Assembly: GCA_964523405.1 (NCBI GenBank)
Contig: CAZGAQ010000033.1
Span: forward strand, 1-60,393
Source: CAZGAQ01 sp964523405
Lineage (GTDB): Bacteria; Planctomycetota; Phycisphaerae; UBA1845; Fen-1342
Reading direction: 5' to 3'
Length of the DNA: 60,393 bases
This document shows, piece by piece, positions 48,647 to 58,920 of this stretch (position 1 is the stretch's first letter; each line of letters starts with the position of its first letter). The translations under genes were made by a program, and so were the position numbers. The notes below the pieces were generated by a model, which was not told the DNA's origin, made no database searches, and saw nothing but the letters and a program-made list of their open reading frames with translations.

Positions 48647-50563
48647 CTATTTGTCGACCCACAGGGCCAGGGCGGTCAGCTTGCCGCGGCGTTTGGCCTC
48701 CATGAAATCGGCGATCTTGTTCTCATTGCCGCCCTTGCGCCCCGCGAAGTTGACCACGTACAGCAGCATATCCGTGCGGGTCAGCGGGGCTCCGCCCAGG
48801 CCGGTGGCGAGCGTCTGCGGCGGAGTGCTGAGCGCGGGCGGGGCGCTGCCGCGTTGCAGCGCCGCGCGGTACCACCCACGCAGCACGGTATCCAGATTCC
48901 ACTGGTTCGATTTCAGGGCGGCGGCGCTGGGCAGGTACACGATCCAGCTCGGCGTGACGCTCCACTCGGTGGCCTGCAGGAGTGTGCTGCTCTCGTAGTC
49001 GAACCAGTCCGCCGGCGGCGGGCCGTCGAGGGCCAGCAGGATCCGCGCGTCCTTGCGAATCTGTCCGCCCTCGCGCAGCGGGGGTCCCGGGGCCGCCAGC
49101 GCGTCCGCGAGCACGGCGGGCACGCTGTCCGTGGGTCGCAGGATCTTGGTCGCCCATTCGTCGCGGTACTCGACGCCGGCCATCTTCTCTTCGTACCGCG
49201 TGCGGTACAGCGCCACGCCGCAGTAGGCCGACGGCTGGCCGCTCTGGGCCGGTCCCAGCGCGCAGATTTCCACGAACAGGTAGACGAGCTGTGCTTCGAA
49301 TTCGCGCTTGAGATCGTCCAGCGTGGCCGCTGCGTCCCCCACGCCCAGGTCCGCCGCCTTGGCCCGCTGAATGGCCTGCAGCAGCTCGTCCGGACTCGCG
49401 CCGCTGTCCCCGGCCAGGGTGCGGATACGGGTCTCCAGCGCGGCCCGGGCTTCGCGCCCCGTGCCGGCATAGCTGCGTGCCAGCGGCAACTGCCGCGCCA
49501 CCAGTTGGCGCTCCGCTGCCACACAGCGGGTCAACCAGCCGGCCGCCGCGTCGTCCAGAGCCGGCCAAATAGTGGGCGAGACCTTGCGCACGTCGGCCCA
49601 CACCGTCTGGGCCGCAGCGGCGCTGGTGGCCGGATCGCCGCCGCTGCAGGCGGCCAGCAAGTGCGCGAGCGCCGCCCACGTGCGGACGGCGTCAGCCGCA
49701 CAATCGTTTGCGAGTTGCGTCCAGGCAGCGGGGTCGCCGGGGTAGGCGAGGGCCCGCTCCGGGCGCGCGGCGCCGGCCTCCACCCCAAGGGCGCGATCGA
49801 GCAGGGCGGCCGCGATCTGGAAGGAAGCGGCCACATGCTGTTGCCGCGCAGAGTCGGGGAAGGCCGTCGCGGCCGTCGTTTGCCACTGCTCGGCGGCGGT
49901 ACTGAGGCGCTGCTGCCAGTCGAGCAGGTCGGCAAACGGCGGCAAGTCCGGTCGGGCGGCCAGGCGGTCCACGAACTGGCGCGGTACGTCCCAGGATTCG
50001 GACACGTTGCGTCCGAAGAACTGGCGGGCGGAGGCGCCGCGGGCGAGCAGCACGAACTTGGCGGCCGGCGCGAGCTCCGTGAGATTCGTGGCCTTCTCGA
50101 GGCGTGTCCGCAGCGCGTCGGGGTCGGTGATGCCGTCGAGCGTTTCCGACTGGCCGGCGAGTTCCGTCAACGCGGCGATGGCCGCACAGCTCTCGAGCAG
50201 GCCGCGTTGCGTGAGGGTCTGGCCGCGGGTGAGGGCCGCCCGCGCGAGGCGTGCGGCGTCGGCGCGGCGGGGGGGCTGCGTAAGCAGCTTGCGGGCCTGG
50301 GCGGCGAGCCATTCCAGTTGATCGCAGGGGGTAGCCAGCAGACGGCTGAGTTCGACGTAGTCCTCCGGACTGTAGGCGGGCGGATTCTGCGGGTCGCCCA
50401 GATTCGTAAGCAGCCCGTCGAGGCTCGCCACTTCCTCGGGCCGGGCGTACGCGGGCGGCGGCGGGGTCTGGGCGGCGGCGTGGGTGACCAACACGGCGAC
50501 AAGCGCGCCGGCGACGAGGGCCGGTAGACGCGGGGCCACGAGCTGTTGGCAGGAGGCGTACAT
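48647..50563 (-). CDS. Large exported protein of unknown function
   Basis: 638 residues from ATG 50563, which gives a signal peptide (LPALVAGALVAVLVTHAAAQ); a longer start at 50635 is possible. The first 300 residues are Ala/Leu-rich and helical (LEWLAAQARKLLTQPPRRAD; AAEQWQTTAATAFPDSARQQ). The C-terminal 200 have more strands (EAQLVYLFVEICALGPAQS; ATEWSVTPSWIVYLPSAAAL; TDMLLYVVNFAGRKGG). No domain recognised. It is 73 bases downstream of the giant adhesin gene on the same strand and is probably the last gene of that locus. Confidence 0.65.
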   Translation of the reverse strand: MYASCQQLVAPRLPALVAGALVAVLVTHAAAQTPPPPAYARPEEVASLDGLLTNLGDPQNPPAYSPEDYVELSRLLATPCDQLEWLAAQARKLLTQPPRRADAARLARAALTRGQTLTQRGLLESCAAIAALTELAGQSETLDGITDPDALRTRLEKATNLTELAPAAKFVLLARGASARQFFGRNVSESWDVPRQFVDRLAARPDLPPFADLLDWQQRLSTAAEQWQTTAATAFPDSARQQHVAASFQIAAALLDRALGVEAGAARPERALAYPGDPAAWTQLANDCAADAVRTWAALAHLLAACSGGDPATSAAAAQTVWADVRKVSPTIWPALDDAAAGWLTRCVAAERQLVARQLPLARSYAGTGREARAALETRIRTLAGDSGASPDELLQAIQRAKAADLGVGDAAATLDDLKREFEAQLVYLFVEICALGPAQSGQPSAYCGVALYRTRYEEKMAGVEYRDEWATKILRPTDSVPAVLADALAAPGPPLREGGQIRKDARILLALDGPPPADWFDYESSTLLQATEWSVTPSWIVYLPSAAALKSNQWNLDTVLRGWYRAALQRGSAPPALSTPPQTLATGLGGAPLTRTDMLLYVVNFAGRKGGNENKIADFMEAKRRGKLTALALWVDK

Positions 50564-50636
50564 GAACACCGTCGCCACCGACCCGGTCCGCGGGTGCGCG
50601 AAAGCGCGGCGCGGAGCGGGCCGGTGCGGCGGCATT

Positions 50637-53600
50637 CTACCCGATTCGGCGGGCGGCGCGGCGGCGGTGCAGCATCAGCACGTAAACCGCGAACACGGGT
50701 GCCAGGATCAGTCCGCAGGGCACCACGCCGCGGTAGCTCGGATTGGGCGTGCTGCAGCGGCCGCCCAGCGGCTGGGTGACCGGATCCAGCTCATTGGCGA
50801 CACCGTCGTTATCAAGATCGGCATCGCAGGCATCACCCAGGCCGTCGCCGTCGTAATCGAGCTGATCCGCGTTGGCGGTCGTCGGGCAGTTGTCGGTTGT
50901 CATGAGCTGCTGGGTGGCCGCATCAAGCGTGTCGAGCTTGCCGTCGCCCTGGGTGCCGCCAGCGGCGGTGCGGATGATGCGGTAAGTTCCATAGAGGGCC
51001 TGGCCCGCGTTGGCCGAGCCGCAGCGGCTGTCGTAGGGACCGGCCGTACCCTGGTTCAGGCCGCCGACGTCGAAGCCGTCGGTCAGGGTGCCGTCGTTGC
51101 TGAAGTCAATACCGAAGGCCTGTTCGATCGTCGGTTCGTTCCAACGGGTGAAGTCGGGGAACCCGTCGCCGTTGGCGTCCGGGGCTTCCAGGAAGCCGTC
51201 GCCGTCCTGATCGAAGTTCAGGAGCTGGCGCTGGAAGCCTTCGTTCGTCGTCGGGATGGATGCCTGCTGGTCCACCGGCGCCTGGGCGCGAATGGCATCG
51301 ATGTCAGTCTGATTGAACACGCCGTCGGCATTCGTGTCGTAGCCCCAGCGCGCCGGGTTGATCTGCGGTGCGGGATCAACCGGGTCCAGCACGCCGTCAT
51401 CGTCCGTGTCGGCCGCGGTCGGATCGGTCCGCACGCCCCAGACGGGCTTGGCCTGCAGGCCGAGTGTGCGGCGGACGTCCGTCGCGGGCAGGTCCGTGAG
51501 CGCCATACCCGGGCCCAGGACGCGCCGGCCCTGACGGGCTGCGGCCGCCGGTAGTCCGATGCTCGGGACGGCGCCGAACGAGGTCCGCACGCTGGCCTGC
51601 TGGGTGGCGGTCAGACCGGTCCAGCGCAGGCCGTCGAACGCGGTGCCGGTGCCCACGACGGTGCCGTCGGCGATGTCGCCTGCCGCGGTCAGCGTCGCAT
51701 TCGTGACGCCGGCTGCGTAGCGCGCGAAGGTCATGACCTCGTCCCAGTCGCTGAGGCCGTCGCCGTCGGTATCCGCCCGGGTCGGGTCGGTATAGACGCG
51801 GACGACGGTCGCGGACACGAAGCGCCCGCTGGTCGCGCCGGCGGCGAAGCGTGTGACGAGGAAGCCGGCGCGCTCTTCGGCGTCGCTAAGGCCGTCGCCG
51901 TCGGTGTCCCAGTTGCGTGGGTCGGTCTCGCCGGCGTCGACCGTGCCGTTGTGATTCGCGTCTTCTACGCCGTCCGCGAGGCCGTCGCCGTCGGTGTCTG
52001 CGTCGGCCGGATTTGTGTTGGTGTTGCGTTCGATATCGTCGCGCAGGCCGTCGCCGTCGGAATCATCGCTGCTGTCGAAGGTGCGGGTGCGCTCCGGTGG
52101 GATCTCCGCGGCGCTGAGCGTGTCGAAGCGCGTGACCGCGCCGGCGGGAATGGTGAAACCGGCCTCTTCCTGCAAGCGCGTGAGGCCGTCGCCGTCGACG
52201 TCGGCGTTCGGGTCGGCGGTGGAGTTGGGGCTGCCGCCGGTGTTGTTGGTTTCGTCGGTTTCGGTGACGACGGCGAGGTCGTCGATGCGGGCCTTGAGGA
52301 AGAAGTTGAAGCTGTTGAAGACGGCGGAAGCGACCTGCAGCGTGATCTGCTTGGAGTGCGGGCCGACCGTCTTGTCGGCGGCGGCGGTGATCTGCAGTTC
52401 GCCGATGCGGGCGTCGCCGACCACGCTGTCGATGGCGGAGTTGGCCGAAACGTAGAACCCGATGGTGAAGTTCTCACTGACCTGGTTGGTGGCGACGGTG
52501 TAGCTCACGGTCGCGATGAAGTCGTTGTCCAGGCCGGTTCCGGGGAAAGCCATACGCGTGAGCACGAGGTCGACGCGATAGGGCTGCGTGGCCGTCTGAC
52601 TGTTATTGGTTTCGTCGGACTCGCTGACCGTGTCCGTCACGTCGAGCACCGCCCGGATATTGACGTTGGCGCTGGTGGCGATCGCCCGGGCCGCCAGCTC
52701 GGGGCCGATGGCGATGGGCAGCACGTGCGCACCCGGCGTGACACCGCCGGCCCCACAGGGCACGTCGCGCAGGACATCGTCGATCGTGCCGTTGTTGTCG
52801 TTGTCCAGGCCCACGCGGATGAGGAACGCCGGCACGTTCGCCACGCTGTTCACGAAGTACGTCACCTGCGCGCTCGAGTCGGCCCCGGCGATCGTGGCCT
52901 GCATGGCGTCCATGGACAGGTCAACCGTCAACACGCTGTTGCCGACGTTGTTGGTCTCGTCCGACTCAACCACGGCATTCAGCGCATCCAGATTCACCGC
53001 GACCCGATCCCCGTTGCGCACGAGGCCGTTGAGCGACGGCCGCACGTCGCCGAGGGCGACCGTGTGCACGCCCGGGGCGCGCAGACCGGCGTCGTTGATC
53101 GTTTGGGAACCGAAGACGGTGTCGATCGGGTCGGCATCGGCCTCGAACTTCAGGCCGTAGTCGATGCGGAAAGCGTTGACGGTCTGCGAACCGGCGATCG
53201 TGTACGTCACGGACAGGTTCGTCGCCGCGCCGGTCGGCGTCAGGGTCAGCGTGGCGCCGGTCAGGTCCGTACCGGCCGACACGCTGAACTGGTTCGAGTC
53301 GACGGTGCCCAGCCCGCCCGCCGCGGCCCGTAGCCGATAGCCGCTGCAGACCTGGGCCACGCGGAGATTCTGAACGCCGGTGAATTCGGCCAGACCGGCC
53401 ACGGCCGCCACGGTCGTGGTTCCGGTCAGAATGCCACCACATCCGCCGGGATCCACGAGGGTGACGGTCACGTTGTTCACCGCCGCTGTGACTCGGTTGT
53501 TCAGGGCATCCACGATCTCGATCGACACCAGCAGCGCTGTCGCCGGATCGGTATTGGTCGGCTGCGCGACGAAGCGCAGCGCCGTGGCAGCGCCCGGGTT

Positions 53601-55313
53601 GACGACGAACAAGTTGGAGTTGCCGGCGGTGAGCGCGTCGCCGCTGGTGCGCGTGGCCGTGAGGCTGACTCCGCTTTCCGCCTTGTTGTAGGTCACACCG
53701 ACGATGGTCACGCTGCTGGTGCCGGTGGTGATCGTACCGGTCAGCACGCCGCCCAGCGTGCCCGTACCCGTGTTCAGCGACAACGTGACGCCCGTATTGG
53801 CCGAGACATTCGCGGCGTTCCCGCCGGCGTCCACCGCCCGGACGGTGACGTTGAAGGCCGCGCCGGCGGTCTGCGCGCCGATGTTCGAGATGCTCAGCGC
53901 CACCGGCGGACTGGGGCTGACCGAGAAGGTGTTCGAAGTGGCCTGCGTCAGGACGTCACCGGCTGTCCGCTGGGCGAGAATGCTCACCCCGGCTTCGGCC
54001 GTGTTGTAGCTGACGGCGAAAGAGGCCGCGGCTTCCCCCGCGGCGATCACGCGGCTCAGCGTGCCCGAGAGCGTGCCCGTGCCGGTCGCCAGGCTGAGCT
54101 GGATCGTGGTGGGGGCCGCGACGCCCGCCGCGTTATCGAAGGGATCCAGCACGTTGACGATCACCGGGAACGCGACGCCGGCATCCTGCGGCGATGCAAT
54201 GGTCGCGACGGACAGGTGGTTGGCGGCGGCGGCGGTGATGTTGAAAGCGGCGCTATCCGCCGTGTCGGTGCCCGCAAACGCCGCCCCGTCGTGCGCGGCC
54301 CGCAACTGGTAGCCGGTGCCGCTCTTGTTGATGTGCAGGGCCTGACCGGCGCCCCAAGTCGCCACACCGCTGGTGGACAGGAGGCTGGTTGTGCCGGCCA
54401 GCGTGGCACCCCCGGCATTCAGCAGCGTAAACGAGATGGTCCGGTTGTCGCCGGTCACCGTGTTGTTGAATTGGTCCTGGATCGTGACGGCGGGCAGCAG
54501 GTTCGCCCCCGCCGTGCTGGTGACCGGCTCGGTCGTGAAGGCGAGATGGTGGGCGACGCCCGCGGTGATGTTGAACGCAGCGCTGTCGGTCGTGTCGGTG
54601 CCCGCAAACGCTGCCCCGTCGTGCGCGGCCCGCAACTGATAGCCGGTCCCCGACTTGTCGATACGCATGGTCTGGAGGGCGCCCCACGTTGCGACCCCGT
54701 TGGTGGTCAGCATGCTCGTCGTGCCGGCCAGCGTGGCGCCGGCCGCATTCTGCAGCGTGAACGAGATGGTCCGGTTGTCGCCGGTTACGGTGTTGTTGAA
54801 CTGGTCCTGGATCGTGACGGCGGGTACGAGGTTGGTGCCGGCCGTGCTGGTGACCGGTTCGGTCGTGAAGGCGAGGTGGTGGGCGACATCCGGGGCGATG
54901 TTGAATACGGCGCTGTCCGCGGTGTCCGCGCCGGCGAATGCGGCGCCATCGTGCGACGCGCGCAACTGGTAGCCGGTACCGACCTTGTTGATGTGCAAGG
55001 CCTCGGCGCCGGTCCAGGTGGCCACGCCGTTGACGGTTGTCAGGACGGCCGTACCCGCCAGCGTCGCCCCGCCCGCGTTCTGCAGGGTGAGCGTAATCTG
55101 CCGGTCATCGCCGATCACCGTTCCGTTTGCGGCGTCCTGGATCGTGATCTGGGGCGTCAGCGTGACGCCGGCCGTACTCGTCACGGGCTCCACCGTGAAC
55201 GCCAGGTGATGGGCCTGCCCCAGCGCGCTGGTGACGCCCAGGAGGGCCAGCCCCAGTACGAGGAGTCGGCGGCACAGATGACGTGGCGTGGCGACATTGA
55301 CGCGGTGACGCAT
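50637..55313 (-). CDS. Giant repetitive surface protein with thrombospondin-type-3 calcium repeats
   Basis: 1558 residues; GGAGG before ATG 55313. Signal peptide LLVLGLALLGVTSALGQ. Residues about 33-360 are three 110-residue invasin-like Ig units starting HHLAFTxEPVTSTAG (330-bp DNA repeats). More Ig-like units follow (360-680) with GVSxxxxRTxGDxLT. CARDB-like units (about 700-1030) carry ESDETNNxxxxV. Then thrombospondin type 3 Ca-binding repeats (about 1040-1250: DSDGDGLRDD, DADTDGDGLADGVEDANHNG) and more toward the end (DYDGDGLGDACDADLDNDGV). The C-terminus is a membrane helix with Arg cluster (APVFAVYVLMLHRRRAARR), like a sorting tag without PEP. A surface-exposed adhesin or matrix protein; Ca would rigidify it. 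Confidence 0.88.
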   Translation of the reverse strand: MRHRVNVATPRHLCRRLLVLGLALLGVTSALGQAHHLAFTVEPVTSTAGVTLTPQITIQDAANGTVIGDDRQITLTLQNAGGATLAGTAVLTTVNGVATWTGAEALHINKVGTGYQLRASHDGAAFAGADTADSAVFNIAPDVAHHLAFTTEPVTSTAGTNLVPAVTIQDQFNNTVTGDNRTISFTLQNAAGATLAGTTSMLTTNGVATWGALQTMRIDKSGTGYQLRAAHDGAAFAGTDTTDSAAFNITAGVAHHLAFTTEPVTSTAGANLLPAVTIQDQFNNTVTGDNRTISFTLLNAGGATLAGTTSLLSTSGVATWGAGQALHINKSGTGYQLRAAHDGAAFAGTDTADSAAFNITAAAANHLSVATIASPQDAGVAFPVIVNVLDPFDNAAGVAAPTTIQLSLATGTGTLSGTLSRVIAAGEAAASFAVSYNTAEAGVSILAQRTAGDVLTQATSNTFSVSPSPPVALSISNIGAQTAGAAFNVTVRAVDAGGNAANVSANTGVTLSLNTGTGTLGGVLTGTITTGTSSVTIVGVTYNKAESGVSLTATRTSGDALTAGNSNLFVVNPGAATALRFVAQPTNTDPATALLVSIEIVDALNNRVTAAVNNVTVTLVDPGGCGGILTGTTTVAAVAGLAEFTGVQNLRVAQVCSGYRLRAAAGGLGTVDSNQFSVSAGTDLTGATLTLTPTGAATNLSVTYTIAGSQTVNAFRIDYGLKFEADADPIDTVFGSQTINDAGLRAPGVHTVALGDVRPSLNGLVRNGDRVAVNLDALNAVVESDETNNVGNSVLTVDLSMDAMQATIAGADSSAQVTYFVNSVANVPAFLIRVGLDNDNNGTIDDVLRDVPCGAGGVTPGAHVLPIAIGPELAARAIATSANVNIRAVLDVTDTVSESDETNNSQTATQPYRVDLVLTRMAFPGTGLDNDFIATVSYTVATNQVSENFTIGFYVSANSAIDSVVGDARIGELQITAAADKTVGPHSKQITLQVASAVFNSFNFFLKARIDDLAVVTETDETNNTGGSPNSTADPNADVDGDGLTRLQEEAGFTIPAGAVTRFDTLSAAEIPPERTRTFDSSDDSDGDGLRDDIERNTNTNPADADTDGDGLADGVEDANHNGTVDAGETDPRNWDTDGDGLSDAEERAGFLVTRFAAGATSGRFVSATVVRVYTDPTRADTDGDGLSDWDEVMTFARYAAGVTNATLTAAGDIADGTVVGTGTAFDGLRWTGLTATQQASVRTSFGAVPSIGLPAAAARQGRRVLGPGMALTDLPATDVRRTLGLQAKPVWGVRTDPTAADTDDDGVLDPVDPAPQINPARWGYDTNADGVFNQTDIDAIRAQAPVDQQASIPTTNEGFQRQLLNFDQDGDGFLEAPDANGDGFPDFTRWNEPTIEQAFGIDFSNDGTLTDGFDVGGLNQGTAGPYDSRCGSANAGQALYGTYRIIRTAAGGTQGDGKLDTLDAATQQLMTTDNCPTTANADQLDYDGDGLGDACDADLDNDGVANELDPVTQPLGGRCSTPNPSYRGVVPCGLILAPVFAVYVLMLHRRRAARRIG

Positions 55314-55470
55314 GACCAAACCTCCACTGCGGAGCGCGGTCCGCCAACGGGTGCAACCCAGCGCACCCGCCCGGCATGCGCACTCGCGCGCGGCTCCCGA
55401 CCATCCTCTGTGCTGCCCGGCACCGCCGCCGACCGCAGGGCCGGGCGGCGAAAGACGCGCTGCGGGCGAG

Positions 55471-56550
55471 TCAGTTCTGCTGCGCACCCAGCCCGGCCGG
55501 CCCAATGGTCCGCGTCCCGGTGCTGGTGACTCCCGGGACGGCCAGCAAACGCAGCCCCTGGAAACCCAGTCCGCGGCTGCCGGTGGCCTCCAGCAGGCGC
55601 GCGGCGCTGTTGTTGAGCTGAATCGCGGTCAAGTTCTGCCCGACACTGTGCGGATCCTGCACGCTGGCCGCGGCCGGCGAGATCACCGGCACGGCATTGG
55701 CGCCGGGGAAGGGGGCCGTCTGCACTTCGCCCCCGCGCTGGCTGGAGCGATTGGCGGTGGTGACGGCCTGCACTGTGGCGCGGATTTCCAGGTTGAAGCG
55801 CTGCTCGCGCAGCCGCTGGACCACGTACGTGGCACCGGCGTAGCGATCCCAGGTAATGACGTTGTCGAACAGCCGGGCCTCGACCTCCGCCCGCGCGACC
55901 TGCGCGGACGCCACGCCCAGCTCCCGCCCCCACGCCTGGGTGAAGCCCTGCTGGCTCAGCCAGTCGCCCAGCGCCTCCGTCCGGGACTCCCCGTCCGCGA
56001 CGACCAGCGCCTGGCCCGCGCCCAGACGCACCGGGCTGCCCGCCACTTGCAGTTCAAGCTCCCCACCGGTGCCCTCGGGCACGTAGGCCACCTTGATCTG
56101 TGCGCCGCTGCGCTCCGCGTACACGTGCCCCGGAGCCGGCGCCCACTCGACATCCGTCCGCGCTGCGTCGCCCAGCTGCGTGAACAGGGTCAGCCCGCGC
56201 GTCTCGGTCCCGGCCACCACGACGATGCGGCCACGCAGCAGTTCGAGTTGCGTGCCGCCGCCGATCTCGTCCCGCGCGACGGCTGCCTCCGCCGGCCCGA
56301 GGAGGATCAGCACCGTGCCGGACGGCTCGAACAGCATCAGCCGCGCGTCGGCCTCCACCTTGAGCGTACCCGGCGCGATCGCGCGCCCCGGCGTCAACGG
56401 TACAGCCTCTCCGCCGGTGGGCTCCAGCACGGCTGCGCCACGCCGGGAGACCCCCGTTACGGACAGCGTATCCTGGGCCGTGGTGACGGCGGCGCCGGCC
56501 AGCAGCCCGCCGGCCAGGATGGCCATTCGCAGGGATCGTCGCGCGCTCAT
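55471..56550 (-). CDS. Exported FecR-domain protein
   Basis: 359 residues; GGAGCAG before ATG. Signal peptide (RMAILAGGLLAGAAVTTAQ), then a FecR-like domain (about 28-160: GAAVLEPTGGEAVPLTPGRA, LMLFEPSGTVLILLGPAEAA, LELLRGRIVVVAG). The rest (170-359) is less familiar, with SPVRLGAGQALVVADGESRT and a repetitive Asn/Ser/Gln-rich end. In siderophore systems FecR relays signals to a sigma factor; exported FecR domains without a cytoplasmic part are common beside adhesins. It lies between the giant protein and the beta-barrel gene and probably scaffolds display or secretion. Confidence 0.8.
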   Translation of the reverse strand: MSARRSLRMAILAGGLLAGAAVTTAQDTLSVTGVSRRGAAVLEPTGGEAVPLTPGRAIAPGTLKVEADARLMLFEPSGTVLILLGPAEAAVARDEIGGGTQLELLRGRIVVVAGTETRGLTLFTQLGDAARTDVEWAPAPGHVYAERSGAQIKVAYVPEGTGGELELQVAGSPVRLGAGQALVVADGESRTEALGDWLSQQGFTQAWGRELGVASAQVARAEVEARLFDNVITWDRYAGATYVVQRLREQRFNLEIRATVQAVTTANRSSQRGGEVQTAPFPGANAVPVISPAAASVQDPHSVGQNLTAIQLNNSAARLLEATGSRGLGFQGLRLLAVPGVTSTGTRTIGPAGLGAQQN

Positions 56551-56673
56551 ACTCTGCTCCTGACGCTGCCGCCCGGCGGCAGCCCCGCGTGTCCTCGCCT
56601 GGCGCCGCGCTCGCCGTGGTGGCCCAGTCCAGCCTGGCCGGCAGGGCAGCGCGCGGGTCGGACGTCCGGCACC

Positions 56674-58650
56674 CTAGAAGTCCACCTCCAAGGCCATGCC
56701 GTAAATGGCCCGGTCGTACTCGTAGATATCCTCGCCGAGTCGATTCCAGATGTTCGAGTTCTGGAACGTCATCTCCACACCAGTCCGCAGGCGCACGTCC
56801 AGGGTCGGCAGGTTCTTGTCCTCGCCCCGGCGGATGAACCAGTACACCACGCTCAGATCGTAGCGCTGCAGGAAGTCCATCCGCTCCTTGCGGTCGTAGT
56901 CGAAAATGCTCGCTGCGTTGTAGTCGGCCCAGGAGAACTCCCCGCGGCACTGCAGGGCCAGGCGATACGGCAGCGGGACGTTCAGACCCCACGTCAGCGC
57001 GTGGCCGCACAGATCGAACTCCGTCCCGACGGTCTGCTCGTCGCGATACTCGTAGCCCAGGGTGAAGCTCAACCAGTCGTTGCCGAACAAGGCCCGCTCG
57101 CGGTCATGCGCGTCGAAGTACGCGCGCAGGTACGGCAGTTCCTCGCCGCGCATCAGGTTGAACGTGTGCTGGAAGCCCAGCGCCTGGTATACCCCGTCGC
57201 GGTTCAGCCGGAAATCGGTGAGGCGGTCCAGGTAGTTGCGTTCGTCGTGCGTGTAGTACACGTCGGTGCGCCCGGCCTCCAGCGCGCTGCCGCCCGCGCC
57301 CGGGGCCCGCCAGATCTTCGACACGACGGGGGAGAGTCGCTGGCTCGAGATATACGGCTTGTGTCCGAGTTGCGTGTACGAATACTCGTACTGCAGACCG
57401 AGGTACAGGTCCCGGATCGGCTGCCAGTTGACGTAGGTCCGGCCCGGGTAGCGGTTGACGTCGAACTCGGAGACGTTGGGCTGCCACGTGGCGCTGGCGC
57501 CCCCGCCCAGGCCCACCGTCAGGCTTTCGCCGACCCACGGTGCCTCTGACTTGGAGATGTAGCGGCTGAGGTTGAAGTCGGCCTGCACGCCGGCGAAGTA
57601 GTCGTCCTGGCGCCGGTAGCCGCGCGGCAGGTTCGTATCTTTCCCCAGCAGCACCACGTTGGTGTCGTAGCCGTTGCCGAAGCGCAGCCGGCCGTCGAAT
57701 TCCCACGGCCCCACCGGTGCCGGGACCGGCAACTGCAGGCGCGCCGGGTTCGTCGCGTCGACTTCGTCCAGCCGGCTAACGATGGCCTGCGCATTGCGGG
57801 CCAGGTCCGTGCCTTCGGCGCGGGTGGCGACGTCGCTGAACAGCTCGCGCGCCCCGGGGTGATCGCTGCGGACAATGGCCAGCAACCCGCGGTAGTACGC
57901 CAGGACCGTGCGAAAGGCCTCCAGCCCTGCCGGGGCCAGACGCTCCTGCGCCGCGTCCTCCTCGGCCAGCACCTGGGCCCGTTCCAGCGCCTGCTGTGCG
58001 CCCTGCAATATCGCCTGGTACTCGGCCTGGCGATTGGGTTGCTCGCGGTAATCGTCGGCGAGGCGGTATTGCGCGACCGCCAGATAGAAGTAGCCGTAAC
58101 GGTCTTTCGCCCCGTACTCGGTCTGGCTCGTGTAGCGGGCCAGCGTCTGCTCGGCGCGCTCCGACAGGCTGCGCGCGTTGAGGTCCGCCCCGGGATAGTC
58201 GCTGGCCAGTTGCGAGATGCCCAAGAGCAGCGCGGCCGAGACGATCTCCGCGGTCGGGTCGGCGAGCTGCACAACCGACTCGAAGTGCTTCTGGGCCGCC
58301 TCGAATTCGGTGCGCGCCAGCCCGGCCTCGGTCGCGGCCTGCTCCGCATTCTGTTGTGCCCGGGCGGCCTGCGCGGCCGAGGCGTGGGCGAGCCCGCGCT
58401 CCAGCCCGATCAGCCCGAGATAGTAGTAGCAGCTCACGCGCAGCTCGGCGCCGGGATTGCGGGCCAGCAGGCCTTCGAGCAGTTGCGCGGCCGTATCCCG
58501 ATCCTCGGCGGCGTAGGCGTGAATCGCCCGGTTCAACTCGATGAGGTCGGCCCCCGATTCGGGGGGTGGGGGCGACTGGGCCAGCAGGGGGCCGGCGAAG
58601 ACGACCAGCGCGATGAGCATGCCGCAACGATGCGTTGTCCTGGGGCTCAT
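56674..58650 (-). CDS. TPR plus outer-membrane beta-barrel protein
   Basis: 658 residues. Signal peptide (MLIALVVFAGPLLAQ; the shorter ATG at residue 11 would also work). Residues 35-310 are TPR-like helices (AIHAYAAEDRDTAAQLLEGL; YYYLGLIGLERGLAHASAAQ). Residues 325-658 are amphipathic strands (FDGRLRFGNGYDTNVVLLG; SLTVGLGGGASATWQPNVSE; DLYLGLQYEYSYTQLGHKP), ending in a strand with terminal Phe (YGMALEVDF), the outer-membrane assembly signal. Periplasmic TPR plus barrel is the plan of Slam-type surface-protein translocators and of exopolysaccharide exporters such as PgaA. Given the adjacent adhesin it may export or anchor that protein. Confidence 0.8.
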   Translation of the reverse strand: MSPRTTHRCGMLIALVVFAGPLLAQSPPPPESGADLIELNRAIHAYAAEDRDTAAQLLEGLLARNPGAELRVSCYYYLGLIGLERGLAHASAAQAARAQQNAEQAATEAGLARTEFEAAQKHFESVVQLADPTAEIVSAALLLGISQLASDYPGADLNARSLSERAEQTLARYTSQTEYGAKDRYGYFYLAVAQYRLADDYREQPNRQAEYQAILQGAQQALERAQVLAEEDAAQERLAPAGLEAFRTVLAYYRGLLAIVRSDHPGARELFSDVATRAEGTDLARNAQAIVSRLDEVDATNPARLQLPVPAPVGPWEFDGRLRFGNGYDTNVVLLGKDTNLPRGYRRQDDYFAGVQADFNLSRYISKSEAPWVGESLTVGLGGGASATWQPNVSEFDVNRYPGRTYVNWQPIRDLYLGLQYEYSYTQLGHKPYISSQRLSPVVSKIWRAPGAGGSALEAGRTDVYYTHDERNYLDRLTDFRLNRDGVYQALGFQHTFNLMRGEELPYLRAYFDAHDRERALFGNDWLSFTLGYEYRDEQTVGTEFDLCGHALTWGLNVPLPYRLALQCRGEFSWADYNAASIFDYDRKERMDFLQRYDLSVVYWFIRRGEDKNLPTLDVRLRTGVEMTFQNSNIWNRLGEDIYEYDRAIYGMALEVDF

Positions 58651-58729
58651 GTCACGTCCCGCGCCGCGCGCTGCGGCGATAGACCGGATGAAACCGCCAC
58701 GGCCCGCCCGGGCGGCTCAGCGGTGGTGC

Positions 58730-58900
58730 CTACGTGCTGCCCTGAATGGTCTGTTGGAACAGCTGGCCGAGGATGTCCGCGACGGTCCGGGCCAGCTCCG
58801 TGCGGCCGAAGTCCATCCACTGTTGGCTGGTGGCGCAGCTGCCGAGCGACAGCAGCGCGGCGCCGCACACAAGCCATCGAATACGAAGCAACTGGCGCAT
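58730..58900 (-). CDS. Tiny lipoprotein (family member C)
   Basis: 56 residues; GGAGG before ATG 58900. Signal with lipobox LGSC (Cys22), then an amphipathic helix, ATSQQWMDFGRTELARTVAD. RIRW in the leader is shared with the neighbour at 58921. Same plan as the tiny proteins at 5586 and 22193. Second gene of the presumed surface-display operon. Confidence 0.68.
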   Translation of the reverse strand: MRQLLRIRWLVCGAALLSLGSCATSQQWMDFGRTELARTVADILGQLFQQTIQGST

Positions 58901-58920
58901 GCGGTCCTCCGCAACGATTC

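Noticed and set aside
55312..57549. 745-residue plus-strand frame opposite the FecR and beta-barrel genes
   Set aside because: Shadow composition (Arg, Ala, Gly, Gln) and no signal peptide; both minus-strand genes have clear signals and domains.
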